DNA from: Burkholderiales bacterium
GTDB taxonomy: Bacteria; Pseudomonadota; Gammaproteobacteria; Burkholderiales; Burkholderiaceae
Assembly (NCBI GenBank): GCA_947371645.1
Contig: CANBQJ010000062.1
Coordinates: 1-17,663 of the forward strand
DNA length: 17,663 nt
Direction of reading: 5' to 3'
The position numbers were made by a program, and so were the translations under genes. Each line of letters begins with the position of its first letter. The first letter of the stretch is position 1. The notes below the pieces were generated by a model. That model did no database searches and had not been told where the DNA came from. It saw only the letters and a list, made by a program, of their open reading frames with translations. Positions 6,969-14,356 of this stretch are shown in pieces.

Positions 6969-8681
6969 ATGACTCGGCACGACTTGGCTGCATCGCCCCC
7001 TTCCCCAGCGGCCGCCCGCAGGGCCACGGTCATCGCCGCATTGGCTGCCCTGGCCGGCGCCCTGAGCCTCACCGCCTGCGGTGGCGACAACAACGGCGTG
7101 CCCGTCGCAGACGGCAACGGTGCGGGCATCAGCCCCTCGGCCATCACGGCCGCCAACAGCTACCTGCACATGACGCGCAACCGCGTCGACGACGCCGGCA
7201 CCTTCGTGGCGCAAGACATCGTGCTGATCGACGCCGGCACCAGCAAGGCCGTCTGGCAGCAAACCGTGGACATCACGTCCACCCAGGTGGCGGCACGCGC
7301 CTTCACCGTGTCGGCCGATGGCCTGACCCTGACCGACGGCGCCGACACCGCCCTGTACTACAGCCAGGCCGGCAAGCTCTATGAACTCAGCCTGCTGCGC
7401 GGCAGCACGCCCGCGCCCCGCCAGGTGTCGTCAGAAGCCGGCGTGTGCAACGTGGTGAAGGCCGTGCCCACCAACGGCGCGGCCAGCGTCAGCTGGGTGC
7501 TGGTGAACACGGCCGGCGCCGACGGCAACTGCGACACGCCCGACGACAACGTGCTCAAGCTCACCCGCTCCGACGCCACGGCCACCGCGGCCGCCCTGGA
7601 CTGGGCAGGCAAGCTTGGTGACGCGCTGGACCTGCACCGCGATGCCAACGGCACGCTCACCCAGCTGATCACCCTGGAGCCCGGCAGCGGCCAGCTGCTG
7701 GCGGTCTCGGCACAGGACGGCTCGGCCAATGTCATCGCCAACCTGGGCGCCGGCGCTTCGGCGGCCTTCCTGGGGCGCGCGGCCGGCCGGCGCGACCAGG
7801 TCTACCTGAGCGTGACCACGGTCAACGCCAGCACCAACCTGGCCACGGTGAGCCTGGGCACCCTCACCTGGTCCGGCGACGCCACCGCGCCCGCACTGGG
7901 CGGCGTTTCCGATGGCAGCAAGTTCGTCACCCTGAGCGCATCGACCCTGCCCTTCGCCCACACCGACGACGCGCTGGCCTTCTATTTTGTGGACGGCACG
8001 ACCGCCTACGCCATCAACAAGGGCAGCACCACGACGCGCAAGCTGGGCGCCCTGGGCACAGGCGTGACCCAGGTCTTCCCGGGCGGCGCACTCAGCAGCT
8101 CGGCGCTGGTCTTGCCGGTGCTCGGCGCGCAAGGGGTGCAGGTGGTGGCCCTGCCCAAGGCCGGTGGCGACGCCCGCAACTTCGACCTGCCGCCCGCCAC
8201 GGTGCCCATGGCCGTCGAGGCCCGTCTGGGCGACACGGTGGTCGTCAGCCAGGCCCTGGGCATCGGCGGGCCGGTGAAGGCCTTGTGGCGGGCCAGCGTG
8301 GCCGCCGGCACAGGCAACATCGTCACCACGGCCATTTCCAGCCAGGCCAACCTGCTGGGCGCCACCCGCGACGCCGCGATCAGCCTCTCGGGCGAAAGCG
8401 CCAACCCCACGCTCGTGTGGTGCGAAGCCACGACCGCCTGCAAGGCGGCGGGCATGCACAGCCTGCAGCTGGCGTCCGGCAGCAACCTGACGCTGGCACC
8501 CGCCAGCTTGACCAACGACCCCACCATCTGGTCATCCAACACCGTGGGTGACACGGTGGGCACGCTGCTGCCGGTGACGGTGGGCACCCAGCAGCTCAGC
8601 GGCTTCTGGACCTCCGACAGCCTGTGGCTGCTGGACGCCACCCAGGCGGGCTCGCTGCGCCAGGTCACCTTGCTGCCTTGA
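6969..8681 (+). CDS. Large lipoprotein of unknown function, probably beta-rich
   Basis: 570 residues from the ATG at 6969, supported by AGGAGA about 6 nt upstream; the open frame extends further 5' but runs into the Hsp70-like gene. The N-terminus has an arginine pair (17-18), a hydrophobic stretch (VIAALAALAGALSL) and a lipobox LTAC with C37 as the lipidation site, followed by GGDNNG. No +2 Asp is present, so outer-membrane sorting is expected. The mature part is rich in Gly, Ala, Ser and Thr and has repeated patterns such as GKLYELSLL... and TTAYAINKGSTTTRKLGALGTGV, which look like beta-propeller blades of a quinoprotein/WD-like fold. I recognise no catalytic motif. It has three or four Cys in the mature domain (CNVV, NCDTPDD, CEATTACKA) that could form disulfides. 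Function unknown. It converges on the aminotransferase gene with only 6 nt between stops. Confidence 0.82.
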   Translation: MTRHDLAASPPSPAAARRATVIAALAALAGALSLTACGGDNNGVPVADGNGAGISPSAITAANSYLHMTRNRVDDAGTFVAQDIVLIDAGTSKAVWQQTVDITSTQVAARAFTVSADGLTLTDGADTALYYSQAGKLYELSLLRGSTPAPRQVSSEAGVCNVVKAVPTNGAASVSWVLVNTAGADGNCDTPDDNVLKLTRSDATATAAALDWAGKLGDALDLHRDANGTLTQLITLEPGSGQLLAVSAQDGSANVIANLGAGASAAFLGRAAGRRDQVYLSVTTVNASTNLATVSLGTLTWSGDATAPALGGVSDGSKFVTLSASTLPFAHTDDALAFYFVDGTTAYAINKGSTTTRKLGALGTGVTQVFPGGALSSSALVLPVLGAQGVQVVALPKAGGDARNFDLPPATVPMAVEARLGDTVVVSQALGIGGPVKALWRASVAAGTGNIVTTAISSQANLLGATRDAAISLSGESANPTLVWCEATTACKAAGMHSLQLASGSNLTLAPASLTNDPTIWSSNTVGDTVGTLLPVTVGTQQLSGFWTSDSLWLLDATQAGSLRQVTLLP

Positions 8682-8690
8682 GGCGCCTCA
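8679..8690. other. Palindrome carrying both convergent stop codons
   Basis: TGAGGCGCCTCA is a perfect 12-bp palindrome. Its first three bases are the stop codon of the lipoprotein gene and its last three, read on the minus strand, the stop of the aminotransferase gene. With no spacer it is a poor hairpin, and no T-run follows on either strand. I do not call it a terminator. Confidence 0.5.
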
Positions 8691-9872
8691 CAGCTTGATC
8701 AGCCGCTCCAGCGCGCGTTCCAGCGTGGCGGCCGATTTGGCAAAGCAAAAGCGGATCACGCCGTGGTCTGCACCGTCCGGGTAAAACGCCGACACGGGGA
8801 TGGCGGCCACGCCGTGGTCCACGGTGAGCCGCGTCACGAAGTCGCGGTCGGCTGCTTCGCTGATGGCGCCGTACTTCACGCACTGGAAGTAGGTGCCCTC
8901 GCAGGGCAGCAGCTCGAAGCGCGAGCCGCTCAAGGCCTGGCGGAACACGTCGCGCTTGCCCTGGTAGAGGTCTTTGAGCTCGGCGTTCCAGCCCGGGCGC
9001 TTCATGAAGTCGGCCAGGGCGTGTTGGCTGGGCGCGTGCACCGTGAACACCACGAACTGGTGCACCTTGCGGAACTCGGCCATCAGCGCGGCCGGCGCCA
9101 CGCAATAGGCCACCTTCCAGCCGGTGATGTGGAAGGTCTTGCCAAAGCTGGACACCACCACGGCCCGCTCGGCCAGCTCGGGGTAACGCAAGAGGCTCTC
9201 GTGGCGGCCCTGGTCGAAGACCATGTGCTCGTAGACCTCGTCGCTGAGCAGCACGATGTCGGTGTCTTTCACCAGGGCGCTGAGGCGGGCCATGTCCTCG
9301 GCCGTCCACACCGTGCCCGTGGGGTTGTGCGGGCTGTTCAAGATGACCATGCGCGTGCGCGGCGTGATCAGGCGGGCCACCTCGTCCCAGTCGGGGCGGT
9401 AGTCGGGCAGGGTCAGGTGGGCGTGCACCACGGTGCCGCCTTGCAGCTGCACCGCAGGGCCGTAGCTGTCGTAGACCGGCGCGAACACGATCACCTCGTC
9501 GCCCGGGTGCACCAGGGCCGCCACGGCCGTGAACAGGGCCTGCGTGGCGCCCGCCGTGACCGTCACCTCGGTGTCGGGGTTCACGGTGGCGCCGTACAAG
9601 GCCTGCACCTTGGCGGCGATGGCCTCGCGCAGCACGGGCACGCCCGCCATGGGCGCGTACTGGTTGTGGCCGGCGCGGGCGTGCTGGTCCAGCAGGCTCA
9701 GCAGCTCGGCGGGCGCATCGAAATCCGGGAAGCCCTGAGACAGGTTGATGGCACCGTGTTCTTGCGCCAGCGCCGACATCACCGAGAAGATGGTGGTGCC
9801 CACGTCGGGCAGGCGTGAGCGCAGGGCGGGGCGAGAGTGGGCAGAGGCGGGGGCAGGGTCTGGGGCGGGCAT
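8688..9872 (-). CDS. ybdL: Methionine (YbdL-type) aminotransferase, PLP-dependent fold type I
   Basis: A 394-residue class I/II aminotransferase very similar in motif layout to E. coli YbdL, which transaminates methionine and also phenylalanine and histidine. Visible: LPDVGTTIFSVMSALAQEHGAINLSQGFPDFD at the N-terminus (YbdL hallmark), N183 in SPHNPTG, D211 and Y214 in SDEVYEH (cofactor contacts), the Schiff-base lysine K245 in SSFGKTFHITGWK, LPCEGTYFQCV, and a C-terminal Arg in VIRFCFAK that binds the substrate carboxylate. The start adds about ten Pro/Ala-rich residues compared with YbdL; no good Shine-Dalgarno is visible, so the exact start is uncertain. It lies 36 nt downstream of the EAL-domain gene on the same strand and may be read from that promoter. 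A role in methionine salvage is possible but not shown by context. Confidence 0.93.
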   Translation of the reverse strand: MPAPDPAPASAHSRPALRSRLPDVGTTIFSVMSALAQEHGAINLSQGFPDFDAPAELLSLLDQHARAGHNQYAPMAGVPVLREAIAAKVQALYGATVNPDTEVTVTAGATQALFTAVAALVHPGDEVIVFAPVYDSYGPAVQLQGGTVVHAHLTLPDYRPDWDEVARLITPRTRMVILNSPHNPTGTVWTAEDMARLSALVKDTDIVLLSDEVYEHMVFDQGRHESLLRYPELAERAVVVSSFGKTFHITGWKVAYCVAPAALMAEFRKVHQFVVFTVHAPSQHALADFMKRPGWNAELKDLYQGKRDVFRQALSGSRFELLPCEGTYFQCVKYGAISEAADRDFVTRLTVDHGVAAIPVSAFYPDGADHGVIRFCFAKSAATLERALERLIKL

Positions 9873-9908
9873 GGCTGCAAGGATAGCCGCAGCCTGCCGC
9901 CCTGGCGA

Positions 9909-12653
9909 TCAAGGGTTCGCCGTGGCAACGGTGGGGAAGGCGGGGAAGGCCGCTTGGGCAACCGCTGCGTCTTCGGCCAGGCGGGCTGCCGGCAGCACCT
10001 GGTTGCTGGCACGGGCCATCCAGCCCAGCGCATCGGCCGCCGGCAAGGGCCGGCTGAAGTAAAAGCCCTGCACCACATGGCAGCCGCTGGCCAGCAGCCA
10101 GTTCACCAGCGCATTGGTCTCCACGCCTTCCACGGTGACGGTCAGGCCCAGGCGGCGGCCCAGCTCGATGGCGCTCTTGAGCACCATCTTCTTGCGCGAG
10201 CAGGACTCGATGCCCAGCACCAGGGCCCGGTCGATCTTCAGCTCGTCGATGGGCAGGTCCTCGAGCATGCCCAGAGACGACTGGCCCGTGCCGAAGTCGT
10301 CCAGCGCGATCAGGATGCCCATGGCGCGCAGCCGCTCCAGCGCCACGCGGGACGATTGGGTGTCCGCCACCGCCACGGACTCGGTCACCTCCAGGATGAG
10401 GCGCGAGGCCTGCCCACGCTCTTCGGCCAGGATGCGCGCCACCTCGTCCACGAAGTCGCTCGTGGCCAGATCGAAGGCCGAGATGTTGACGGCGATGCGC
10501 ACGTGCGGCGCATCCAGCTGGTGGGAAAAGCGCGTGGCTTCGCGGATGGCCCACAAGGTCAGCTTGTGGATGGCACCGGTGGCTTCGGCCTCGGCGATGA
10601 AGGCACCCGGCGGGATCATGCCCTTGACGGGGTGTCGCCAGCGCACCAGGGCCTCGAAAGAGCAGGTCTCCAGCGTGTCCAGCCTGATCTTGGGCTGGTA
10701 GTGCAACTCCAGCTCGCCGCGCGCGATGGCGCCGTCGATGTCCATCGTCAGGCCGTGCAGCAGCTGCTCGCGGCGCTTGTCTTCGCAATCGAAGACCTGC
10801 ACGCGCTGGTGCGGCGAGCAGCGGTTGAGCGCGATGCGGGCCTTGGACAGCAGGTCGGCCTGGGCACTGGTCACGGCTTCGCTGGAGATGCCCACATGCG
10901 GGTCCCAGGCCAGGTAGAGCCCTTCCCATTGCTGGCGCGCCACCAGGAAGGCCTCCAGCGCCTTGATCTGCCCATCGTTGGGCGTGCCCACCGAGCAAAA
11001 CGCCAGCATCTGGTCGCTCAGGGCGGCAATGGCCTCTTCACCGGTGATGTTCAGCACGACCAGGCCGGGCTGTCGACGCAGCCAGGCGCGCAAGCTGGCG
11101 ATGCCGTCTTTCACCGCCCGGTTGGTGGCGTCCACCGACAAGGCCGACTGCAGGGCCGTCAGCCGGTTGAGGCGCACGACCCACACCGTGATCTGGTCAT
11201 CGGCCAGGAAGGTGGTTTGCCGCACGGCCTCTTCCAGGGCACGCTGGTTGGGCACGCCGTAGAAGGGGTCCTTGAGCAGCATGGCGGAGTACTGCAGCTC
11301 GAACGTCAGCTTGTCGCTGAGCTCGTCGGTGTAGGCGCGGTGCAGCTTCTCGCGGGCGACGCGGTCTTGCCGTGCCTTGATGGCCAGGGCCGAGGCCAGC
11401 ATCAGCGCCTTGATCAGGCCGGCAAACAGGCTGGCCAGCTGAAAGGGCGATGAGGCCGGCACCAGCCACTCGATGCCCATCAGGCCGAAGGCGTTGATGT
11501 AGAGGGCCAGCACCTCGATGGTCAGGCCCGCCAGCATCACCTTGGGCAAGGCGCTTTGCTGCCAGTGCCGCAGGCAGACGCCCATCAGCGTCAGGCCGAA
11601 GACCATGGAGGTGAGCAGGATGCAGGGGACGACGTGCCCGTGCAGGGGCAGCTTGAACGCGCTGACCAGCCCCAACAGCACGGGGAAGGCCATCATGGCC
11701 TGGAGCATGCGCTGCTCTTTGGGCCCCAGGATGATCAGCTGCCTGAACACCAGGCCTTCGCCCACGATGCCCGCCAGGATCCAGTAGTAGGGCGGCACGT
11801 TGAGCGCGGGCAGCTGTGGCCAGATGTGCTGGAAGCCATCGCCCTCCAGGCCCACGGAGCCGGCCAGCGCGGGCAGCAGGTCGAACACCAGCAACACGGC
11901 CAGCATGTTGCGGTTGAGGAAGGACATGCAGACGGCCGCAACGATGGCAAACAACAGCGCGCCATAGGAGGCCGAGCGCCAGAACACCTGGGCCTCGGCG
12001 TGGGCCAGGTAGCGTTCGGGCAGCCAGTACTTGACGTCGGCCACCACCGCACCGTCATTGCGGATCAGGCATTCGATGCGGGCCGATTCGTGCGCACCCA
12101 GCCGCACGGGAATCAGGAAATCGGTGGCCTTCACGGGCCGGCTGGCGAAAGGCTTGCTGTCGCCCAGGTCGTAGGCCTGCCGTGCACCCTGGCCGCCCCG
12201 ATCGGACTGCACCGTGCATTGCAGCAGGTCGGTGAAGGGCTTGGACACCTGGATCCAGCCCTCCCGGGCCAATGCCCCCGAATTGCGCACGTTCATGGCC
12301 ACCCAGACGTCCTGGCCGTCCAGGCCGATCACCCGCAGGCCGAGGCCGCCGCGTTGCCAGGCCTGCGCTGCGCTGGGCACCTGCGGGCCCTCGGGATGGG
12401 CCACGTCGATGTCGACCGGCTCGCCTGAACCGGTCGCCACGGCGAGGTCCAGGGGCTGGAGGATGGTGGCGGGCGTGTGGGAGGGCGTGTAGGAGGGCGT
12501 TTGGGCAGCGTCCGCGGCGCCAGCTTGGGCCACCCCGCAGCCCAGCCCCAGCAAGAGCGAACAACTCAGCGCCGACAGCCAGGTCGCGAAGGACGCGCGC
12601 CACGAGAAAGGCCTGCGGGCATGCGTGTCCGGGGGTCTGTTTGAGAAACTCAT
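9909..12653 (-). CDS. Membrane c-di-GMP phosphodiesterase: 7TM-DISM sensor, degenerate GGDEF, EAL
   Basis: 914 residues from the ATG at 12653. Order: signal peptide (about 1-45, LSALSCSLLLGLGCGVAQAGA); a periplasmic domain (about 65-200) like 7TMR-DISMED2; seven transmembrane helices (about 223-423); a GGDEF-like domain whose signature is degenerate (TGEEA near 537-541), so probably not a cyclase; and a C-terminal EAL domain. In EAL the catalytic set looks complete: E667 in EAL, N723 (NIS), E755 and E758 (LEVTES), D785-D786 (LDDFGTGQSS), K806, E842 and Q862. It should hydrolyse c-di-GMP to pGpG at the inner membrane in response to a periplasmic signal. An upstream TTG at 12788 keeps the frame open but adds a charged leader before the signal peptide, so I reject it. 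No strong Shine-Dalgarno is seen at 12653. It is divergent from capA and 36 nt upstream of ybdL. Confidence 0.9.
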   Translation of the reverse strand: MSFSNRPPDTHARRPFSWRASFATWLSALSCSLLLGLGCGVAQAGAADAAQTPSYTPSHTPATILQPLDLAVATGSGEPVDIDVAHPEGPQVPSAAQAWQRGGLGLRVIGLDGQDVWVAMNVRNSGALAREGWIQVSKPFTDLLQCTVQSDRGGQGARQAYDLGDSKPFASRPVKATDFLIPVRLGAHESARIECLIRNDGAVVADVKYWLPERYLAHAEAQVFWRSASYGALLFAIVAAVCMSFLNRNMLAVLLVFDLLPALAGSVGLEGDGFQHIWPQLPALNVPPYYWILAGIVGEGLVFRQLIILGPKEQRMLQAMMAFPVLLGLVSAFKLPLHGHVVPCILLTSMVFGLTLMGVCLRHWQQSALPKVMLAGLTIEVLALYINAFGLMGIEWLVPASSPFQLASLFAGLIKALMLASALAIKARQDRVAREKLHRAYTDELSDKLTFELQYSAMLLKDPFYGVPNQRALEEAVRQTTFLADDQITVWVVRLNRLTALQSALSVDATNRAVKDGIASLRAWLRRQPGLVVLNITGEEAIAALSDQMLAFCSVGTPNDGQIKALEAFLVARQQWEGLYLAWDPHVGISSEAVTSAQADLLSKARIALNRCSPHQRVQVFDCEDKRREQLLHGLTMDIDGAIARGELELHYQPKIRLDTLETCSFEALVRWRHPVKGMIPPGAFIAEAEATGAIHKLTLWAIREATRFSHQLDAPHVRIAVNISAFDLATSDFVDEVARILAEERGQASRLILEVTESVAVADTQSSRVALERLRAMGILIALDDFGTGQSSLGMLEDLPIDELKIDRALVLGIESCSRKKMVLKSAIELGRRLGLTVTVEGVETNALVNWLLASGCHVVQGFYFSRPLPAADALGWMARASNQVLPAARLAEDAAVAQAAFPAFPTVATANP
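12468..12503. repeat. Three tandem 12-bp repeats inside the EAL gene
   Basis: Three near-identical 12-nt units (GGCGGGCGTGTG, GGAGGGCGTGTA, GGAGGGCGTTTG) lie just after the signal-peptide coding part. On the coding (minus) strand they give a TPSYTPSHTPA linker ahead of the periplasmic sensor domain. The unit length keeps the frame, so changes in copy number would only lengthen or shorten this linker. Confidence 0.75.
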
Positions 12654-12919
12654 GTGACGCTTGCGCAAGTGATCGTTGTCTGCCTTGTCTTTTGTGGGCG
12701 CTGTTGCAACAACAGACGGTGCCTTGTCATCGTTCGATTTCGGACGAGGCCCCCTGCACCTTGACGGTTCACGCCCCGCGCGCAGCAAAAATTGATCATG
12801 CTTGATCTTTGATTCCGGTCAATCTGAAGAATCCATGCCCCGCGCCGGGGCGCTTTCACGACGCCCGTTCAGGGCTGGACAATGCAGGCCTCCACCTCCT
12901 TGATGAAACCGGGCCTGCC
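12654..12919. promoter_or_regulatory. Divergent promoter region, EAL phosphodiesterase / CapA protein
   Basis: About 266 nt separate the chosen start codons. The frame of the CapA gene is open back to a TTG at 12809 and that of the EAL gene to a TTG at 12788, but neither leader looks like protein. The regulatory core is an AT-richer stretch at 12785-12830 with three TTGAT copies on the plus strand (12792-12796, 12802-12806, 12809-12813), the last being half of the FNR/Anr-type box listed next. AAAATTGATC at 12788-12797 also occurs at 2801-2810 in the monooxygenase/AraC region. No reliable -35/-10 boxes could be assigned. Confidence 0.5.
12809..12822. promoter_or_regulatory. FNR/Anr-type operator candidate
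   Basis: TTGATTCCGGTCAA matches TTGAT-N4-ATCAA at 9 of 10 consensus positions and has the same GTCAA right half as the site at 2856-2869. Its centre is about 104 nt upstream of the capA start at 12920 and about 162 nt upstream of the EAL gene start at 12653. Either promoter could be controlled. The role is inferred from consensus only; the trans-acting regulator is probably encoded elsewhere. Confidence 0.45.
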
Positions 12920-14344
12920 ATGTTTGTGTCCACGTCTGGCTCGCGCCAGCTGATGAAGGGCTTGCGCCTTGTCCCGTGCCTGCTCTCCGTGCTGGCCTGG
13001 CCCTGCGCTGCCCAGCAGCCTGCGGCCACCGAAGTGCTGTGCGCGCTGCGCACCGGCGAGCTCACGGCCAGCTTGCGGGCCGCAGCCCAAGCCGACCTCT
13101 ATGCCGCCCCCAGCGTCAAAGTGGGCGAGCGCTTCCGCTTCCAGGCCCTGGCCCTGGGCCGCCCCGACGCCCCGCAGCAGGTGGGCCAGGTGGTGGTCAC
13201 CGTGCACGACACCGAAAACGGCCCGCAGCCGCAGGTGCTGGCCCAGGTGCGCTGGCTGCAGCAGCTGCCCGATGCCCTGTCCGCACAGGCCAGCTGGTGG
13301 CCCAACCTGAGCGGCTGGCAGCGGGCGTATTCACCCGGGCTGGGCCGTGAACTGGCCTGGGGCTGTGCCCTCGTGGCCGCAGGCGCCGCACCTGCTGGCT
13401 GGGCCGATGCTGACGCCACCGCCGGTGCCCAGGCCTGGCCCCAGGCCACGCCGCCCCGCCCGGTGCCGGTGGCGCCGTCCAGCGCCCGTGTGCGCGTGGC
13501 TTGGATGGGCGACGTGATGCTGGACGACGGCCCGGGCCGCGTCATCGCGCGCGGTGGCGACCCCTTTGCCGGCGTGGCCGCCTTGCTGCAAGGCGCCGAC
13601 CTGCGCGTGGCCAACCTGGAATGCGTGGTGGCCCGCGGCGGCAAGGCCCTGGCCAAGCCCTGGACCTTCCGCGCCCACCCGCGTTCGCTGGCCGTGCTGC
13701 AGCGCCATGTGGACGTGGTCTCCGTGGCCAACAACCATTCGGGCGACTACGGCCCTGCGGCATTCGCCGAAATGCTGGGCCGGCTGGACCACGCCGGCCT
13801 GCCCTACTTTGGCGGCGGCCGCGACCTGCGTGCCGCCCACCAGCCGCGCATCGTCGTGCGCCAGGGCATTCGCATCGCGCTGCTGGGCTACAACGAGATG
13901 TTCCCCCGCGTCTTCGAAGCCGGTGATGCCCAGCCGGGTATCGCCTGGGCCGATGAAGAACAGGTGGTGGCCGACATCCGCGCCGCGCGCACGCAGGCCG
14001 ACGTCGTCATCCCCTACATGCACTGGGGGCAGGAGCACAGCACGGCGGCCCACGCCCGCCAGCGCGCCCTGGCGCGGCGCATGATCCAGGCCGGTGCCGA
14101 CGCCGTGGTGGGCACGCACCCGCACGTGCGCCAGGACAGCGAAGTCATCGACGGCAAACCCGTCATCTACAGCCTGGGCAACTTCGTCTTCGATGGCTTC
14201 AGCGACGCCGACAACAACACCGCGTCGCTGCTGTGGCTGACCTTGTCCACCCAGGGCGTGACCGACTGGCGCCTGCAGACCGTGACGATCGACAAGGAGG
14301 GGCGGCCACGGCCGTCTGCCCCAACGGCGGCACCGGCGCCCTGA
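12920..14344 (+). CDS. CapA-family (poly-gamma-glutamate synthesis-like) exported protein
   Basis: 474 residues from the ATG at 12920. A second ATG at 12953 would start directly at the signal peptide (MKGLRLVPCLLSVLAWPCAAQQ) and is a real alternative; neither has a good Shine-Dalgarno. After the signal peptide come about 160 residues that I do not recognise. The CapA/PgsA domain, a calcineurin-like metallophosphatase fold, follows: GDVMLDDG (197-204), ADLRVANLECVV, VVSVANNHSGDYG (N271, N272, H273), HWGQEH (368-373), and GTHPHV (398-403) followed by YSLGNFVFD. CapA proteins act in poly-gamma-glutamate capsule anchoring or related envelope polymer processing, but many have unknown roles. The usual CapB/CapC partners are absent here, so a capsule function is not supported by context. 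It is divergent from the c-di-GMP phosphodiesterase. Confidence 0.87.
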   Translation: MFVSTSGSRQLMKGLRLVPCLLSVLAWPCAAQQPAATEVLCALRTGELTASLRAAAQADLYAAPSVKVGERFRFQALALGRPDAPQQVGQVVVTVHDTENGPQPQVLAQVRWLQQLPDALSAQASWWPNLSGWQRAYSPGLGRELAWGCALVAAGAAPAGWADADATAGAQAWPQATPPRPVPVAPSSARVRVAWMGDVMLDDGPGRVIARGGDPFAGVAALLQGADLRVANLECVVARGGKALAKPWTFRAHPRSLAVLQRHVDVVSVANNHSGDYGPAAFAEMLGRLDHAGLPYFGGGRDLRAAHQPRIVVRQGIRIALLGYNEMFPRVFEAGDAQPGIAWADEEQVVADIRAARTQADVVIPYMHWGQEHSTAAHARQRALARRMIQAGADAVVGTHPHVRQDSEVIDGKPVIYSLGNFVFDGFSDADNNTASLLWLTLSTQGVTDWRLQTVTIDKEGRPRPSAPTAAPAP

Positions 14345-14354
14345 TCGGGGCCGG
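14333..14354. terminator. Possible hairpin between convergent capA and sirtuin genes
   Basis: CCGGCGCC (14333-14340) can pair with GGGGCCGG (14347-14354) apart from one G-G mismatch, with a 6-nt loop. It spans the 3' ends of two convergent genes. There is no T-run on either side, so it would be an imperfect or Rho-assisted terminator at best. Confidence 0.25.
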
Positions 14355-14356
14355 CT

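Noticed and set aside
9837..11453. 538-codon plus-strand open frame over the aminotransferase and EAL genes
   Set aside because: It spans parts of two clearly recognised genes on the other strand and has no ribosome binding site or protein-like segments.
12809..12919. TTG start for the CapA protein, 37 codons upstream
   Set aside because: The start would lie inside the FNR-type box and put an unlikely leader before the signal peptide.
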